NCBI GenBank assembly: GCA_030770425.1
Contig: JASJFT010000342.1
Coordinates: 1 to 31,409 of the forward strand
Length of the DNA stretch: 31,409 nt
Source: Darksidea phi
Lineage: Eukaryota; Ascomycota; Dothideomycetes; Pleosporales; Lentitheciaceae
Direction: 5' to 3'
The position numbers were made by a program, and so were the translations under genes. Of this stretch, positions 29,497 through 31,409 are shown one piece after another (within the stretch, counting starts at the first letter, position 1; every line of letters begins with the position of its first letter). Below the pieces are notes generated by a model, which saw nothing but the letters and a program-made list of their open reading frames with translations, was not told where the DNA came from and ran no database searches.

Positions 29497-31221
29497 TATG
29501 AATCGGTCTATTCTCAAGCTGATCTGTCTGCGATATAGCGAGAACAAGACTTCGTCGGCGCAGCAGGATAGCTTCTGAGGCCTTTGACGGGTAAGCCGGT
29601 GGTTGTGTATCGGGTTAGACGACGTTCACACTGATCGAAACCTCCCGATGCAAGCGCGGGGGGACGGTTTTCATTTGGAAAGGCGTTCTGAAGGCGGATT
29701 GGTCTGGCCCTGGTGCTGTTTCGTTTGGCATGGTATCCTTTTGTGTAAATTCCCCCGCGCCTGATACAGCGCACTTCCTATAGTTTGCCTTTTCTATTCA
29801 TTGTCGGCTGATCGCTTCCTTCATTGCATGAGATGGCTACTCGATGATGGATTTGGAGGAATTGTATAGCATGCTCATGGCATTGAATTGGAGCCATCCG
29901 GTACGGATCAATAAATGTGAACAGTCGGAGGACAGTTGAATGGCCAATGCGCTTAGGCGCGCTGGGGTACCGGCGCGACTTTGATGATAGCGATGTTCGG
30001 TTTCGGTGTCTCGCCCATATTTAATTAGCGCTGGGTAAAAGATCGAGCGCTCTACCGGTACTAGTAGAAAGCTCCATCCGATGTATCACCCTTGTACGAG
30101 TGTCGGGCTGCGAGGTGAAAGAAGCCATCCTTGATGTCATCTTCTCTATCAAGGGACTGCACGAAGCAGTGGGGCCGTGGCTCGTAGGTGGCGTCCGAAG
30201 TCGCACCGCTCACCGACAGTTTTTTTTCCTCTCCCGAGGCGGCCGCTGTGGGCGGGGCGGAAATGCAGGGCCTCGATGCCACCCATGCCAGCTGTCAAGT
30301 CGAAGATTCAGATGGGGCACGTTGAGGGTTGGTTGAGGGTTGTAGTGGAGGCTCGGCAAGACGTCTGACGAGGCAGATGGGCGGTAGTGACGGAGGGGTA
30401 GTGAGCTGTGTGGGCTGTGTGAGTTGTGTGCGTTGTGTGCGTTGTGCGAGGCTGACAAATGCGCAGATCGCCGTAATGACTGCTCTTCAGCGTTTCCACT
30501 CGCCATCTGCACAGACAGACACGCTGGTCCCGACAACGCATCAACGGACCCCCGGTCCCCCTCGCCCGCCCGACACGGCATGGCGACCTGCCCTTCATCT
30601 CTTGCCGCCAGCACAGTTGGACGCGAAGACGCCGGAGGCGCGAAGTGGCGGCATGCTTCGTCTCAAGAAGCTCGAGGCGGCCTTTCACGACGCCTCGACG
30701 CCTCGACCACGTCCCCCGGGCGGGTCTGTCTCAGGGATTGCTTGCTCGAGGGGAGAAGGTTCCTGCAGCAATTGGAGCCTGAGGACCTGTTCGCATAGTC
30801 CCCGTGCTCAAGCTCCTATGTCAACATGTTGTGCGCGCTGGCATCGCATCCCAAGCTGCACACATCCCACGCAGCTCCTCTCTCGCAAATTAAGTATTCG
30901 CCGGCCGCACTGCAAACATCTTCCCATTCTTCACATCCTTCCCATCACTGCCACCTTGAGCACCCTCTCCCACCAGCTCTTTCCAGCACGCGACTTGCCG
31001 CTGCGTGACACGTCGAAGGCGGTGATTGGTACCAACTCTCTCTACCTGCACAGTACATGCGCGCGCCGATTTATGCTCCGTACATAAAAGAAGCCAATCC
31101 CTACGCGGCGCTGTGCTTTTCTCACCGGTGCTGATTCCCGATTCAAGGCAGCAGAGCATTGGACAAGAGAATTTTCTGATAGGCTAAGCAAGCCGCGTTG
31201 ATATCTGTGCTGCACACCATC
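29497..31221. other. Long intergenic region with a short minisatellite
   Basis: 1.7 kb after the RING gene. The first part holds its 3' UTR. A 9-bp repeat occurs at 30,404-30,448. The frames in 30,200-31,100 are Arg/Ser/Pro/Cys-rich, overlap on both strands and resemble no family, so I call no gene. The last few hundred bases are probably the promoter of the truncated gene. Confidence 0.5.
30404..30448 (+). repeat. 9-bp GT-rich minisatellite, five copies
   Basis: Five tandem 9-mers (for example AGCTGTGTG, AGTTGTGTG and CGTTGTGTG) in which five positions are identical in all copies. A short, probably neutral, intergenic repeat. Confidence 0.75.
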
Positions 31222-31259
31222 ATGATGCCGAGCTTTGGAAGGAGTCGGTCAAGCTACGA
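31222..31259 (+). CDS. First coding exon of a gene truncated by the window end
   Basis: Two adjacent ATGs (31,222 and 31,225) open a frame encoding MMPSFGRSRSSY plus two bases, followed directly by a consensus donor GTGAGT at 31,260. A pyrimidine-rich intron-like stretch follows and then the sequence runs into poly-G. This looks like the start of a spliced gene whose remaining exons lie outside the window. The twelve residues are too few to name the product. Confidence 0.45.
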
Positions 31260-31335
31260 GTGAGTCTCTCTTCTTCGCCTTCCTCCGCACTCGTGCACAC
31301 CTCACCCTTCACACATTTTTACGCCACGCTTCACG

Positions 31336-31336
<1 letters not shown>

Positions 31337-31409
<73 letters not shown>
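31337..31409. other. Terminal poly-G run, probable artefact
   Basis: 73 consecutive G to the window end. Natural G runs of this length are very rare in fungal genomes. Two-colour Illumina chemistry calls G when signal is absent, and some assemblers propagate such tails at contig ends. Real sequence probably stops near 31,336. Confidence 0.8.

Noticed and set aside
30030..30080. A minus-strand stretch resembling the D-arm and anticodon region of a tRNA-Lys (GGTAGAGCGCTCG, then CTTTTA)
   Set aside because: The D-stem and anticodon stem do not pair, and no T-arm or acceptor stem follows. Local palindromes explain the resemblance. A tRNAscan-SE or Infernal hit would reverse this.
30329..31087. 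A long + frame rich in Cys, Arg, Ser and Pro
   Set aside because: The residues come from the 9-bp GT-rich minisatellite and GC-rich DNA; overlapping frames of similar length exist on the minus strand and no family is recognisable.

Overview
The window is nuclear DNA of a filamentous ascomycete. Three things point to this: short GT-AG introns of about 47-92 nt (a few longer) in most genes, a set of fungal housekeeping proteins, and an AT-rich block carrying an extreme repeat-induced point mutation (RIP) signature. The AT-rich/GC-rich split resembles Dothideomycetes such as Pleosporales, but that placement is an inference and no species is claimed.

Positions 1 to about 5,280 are gene-free, very AT-rich repeat DNA. 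The first ~1.8 kb is the 3' part of a Ty3/gypsy pol gene on the + strand (RNase H, integrase, chromodomain) destroyed by stop codons at former Trp and Gln positions. From 2,658 to 3,605 lies a large inverted repeat with a 414-bp MITE-like foldback element (2,923-3,336) in its centre. I found no CpA or TpG dinucleotide anywhere in this block except five, all inside the foldback element.

From about 5,281 base composition changes abruptly and nine genes follow: an LSH/HELLS/Irc5-type SNF2 ATPase (+); an Rsc8/Swi3-type SWIRM-SANT subunit of a SWI/SNF-class remodeler (-); electron transfer flavoprotein alpha (+); a TOK-type two-pore, eight-TM potassium channel (+); an unrecognised Arg/Gly/Tyr-rich then acidic disordered protein (-); a large GYF-domain protein of the GIGYF/Smy2 class (+); kinetochore protein Spc24 (-); mitochondrial fission protein Fis1 (+); and a zinc-ribbon plus RING-H2 E3 ligase (+). 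A first coding exon of a tenth gene is cut off near the right edge, and the window ends in a 73-nt G run that looks like an assembly or sequencing artefact.

The genes are not an operon or a metabolic cluster. They are unrelated housekeeping genes with two divergent pairs (Rsc8-like/ETF-alpha and Spc24/Fis1) that probably share promoters. I found no evidence for a new multi-gene system. The observations most worth a second look are the saturated RIP block and its less-mutated nested element, the sharp border 0.3 kb from a DNA-remodeler gene, the disordered orphan protein, an eIF4E-binding-like motif in the GYF protein, and uORFs or unusual splicing at several gene starts.
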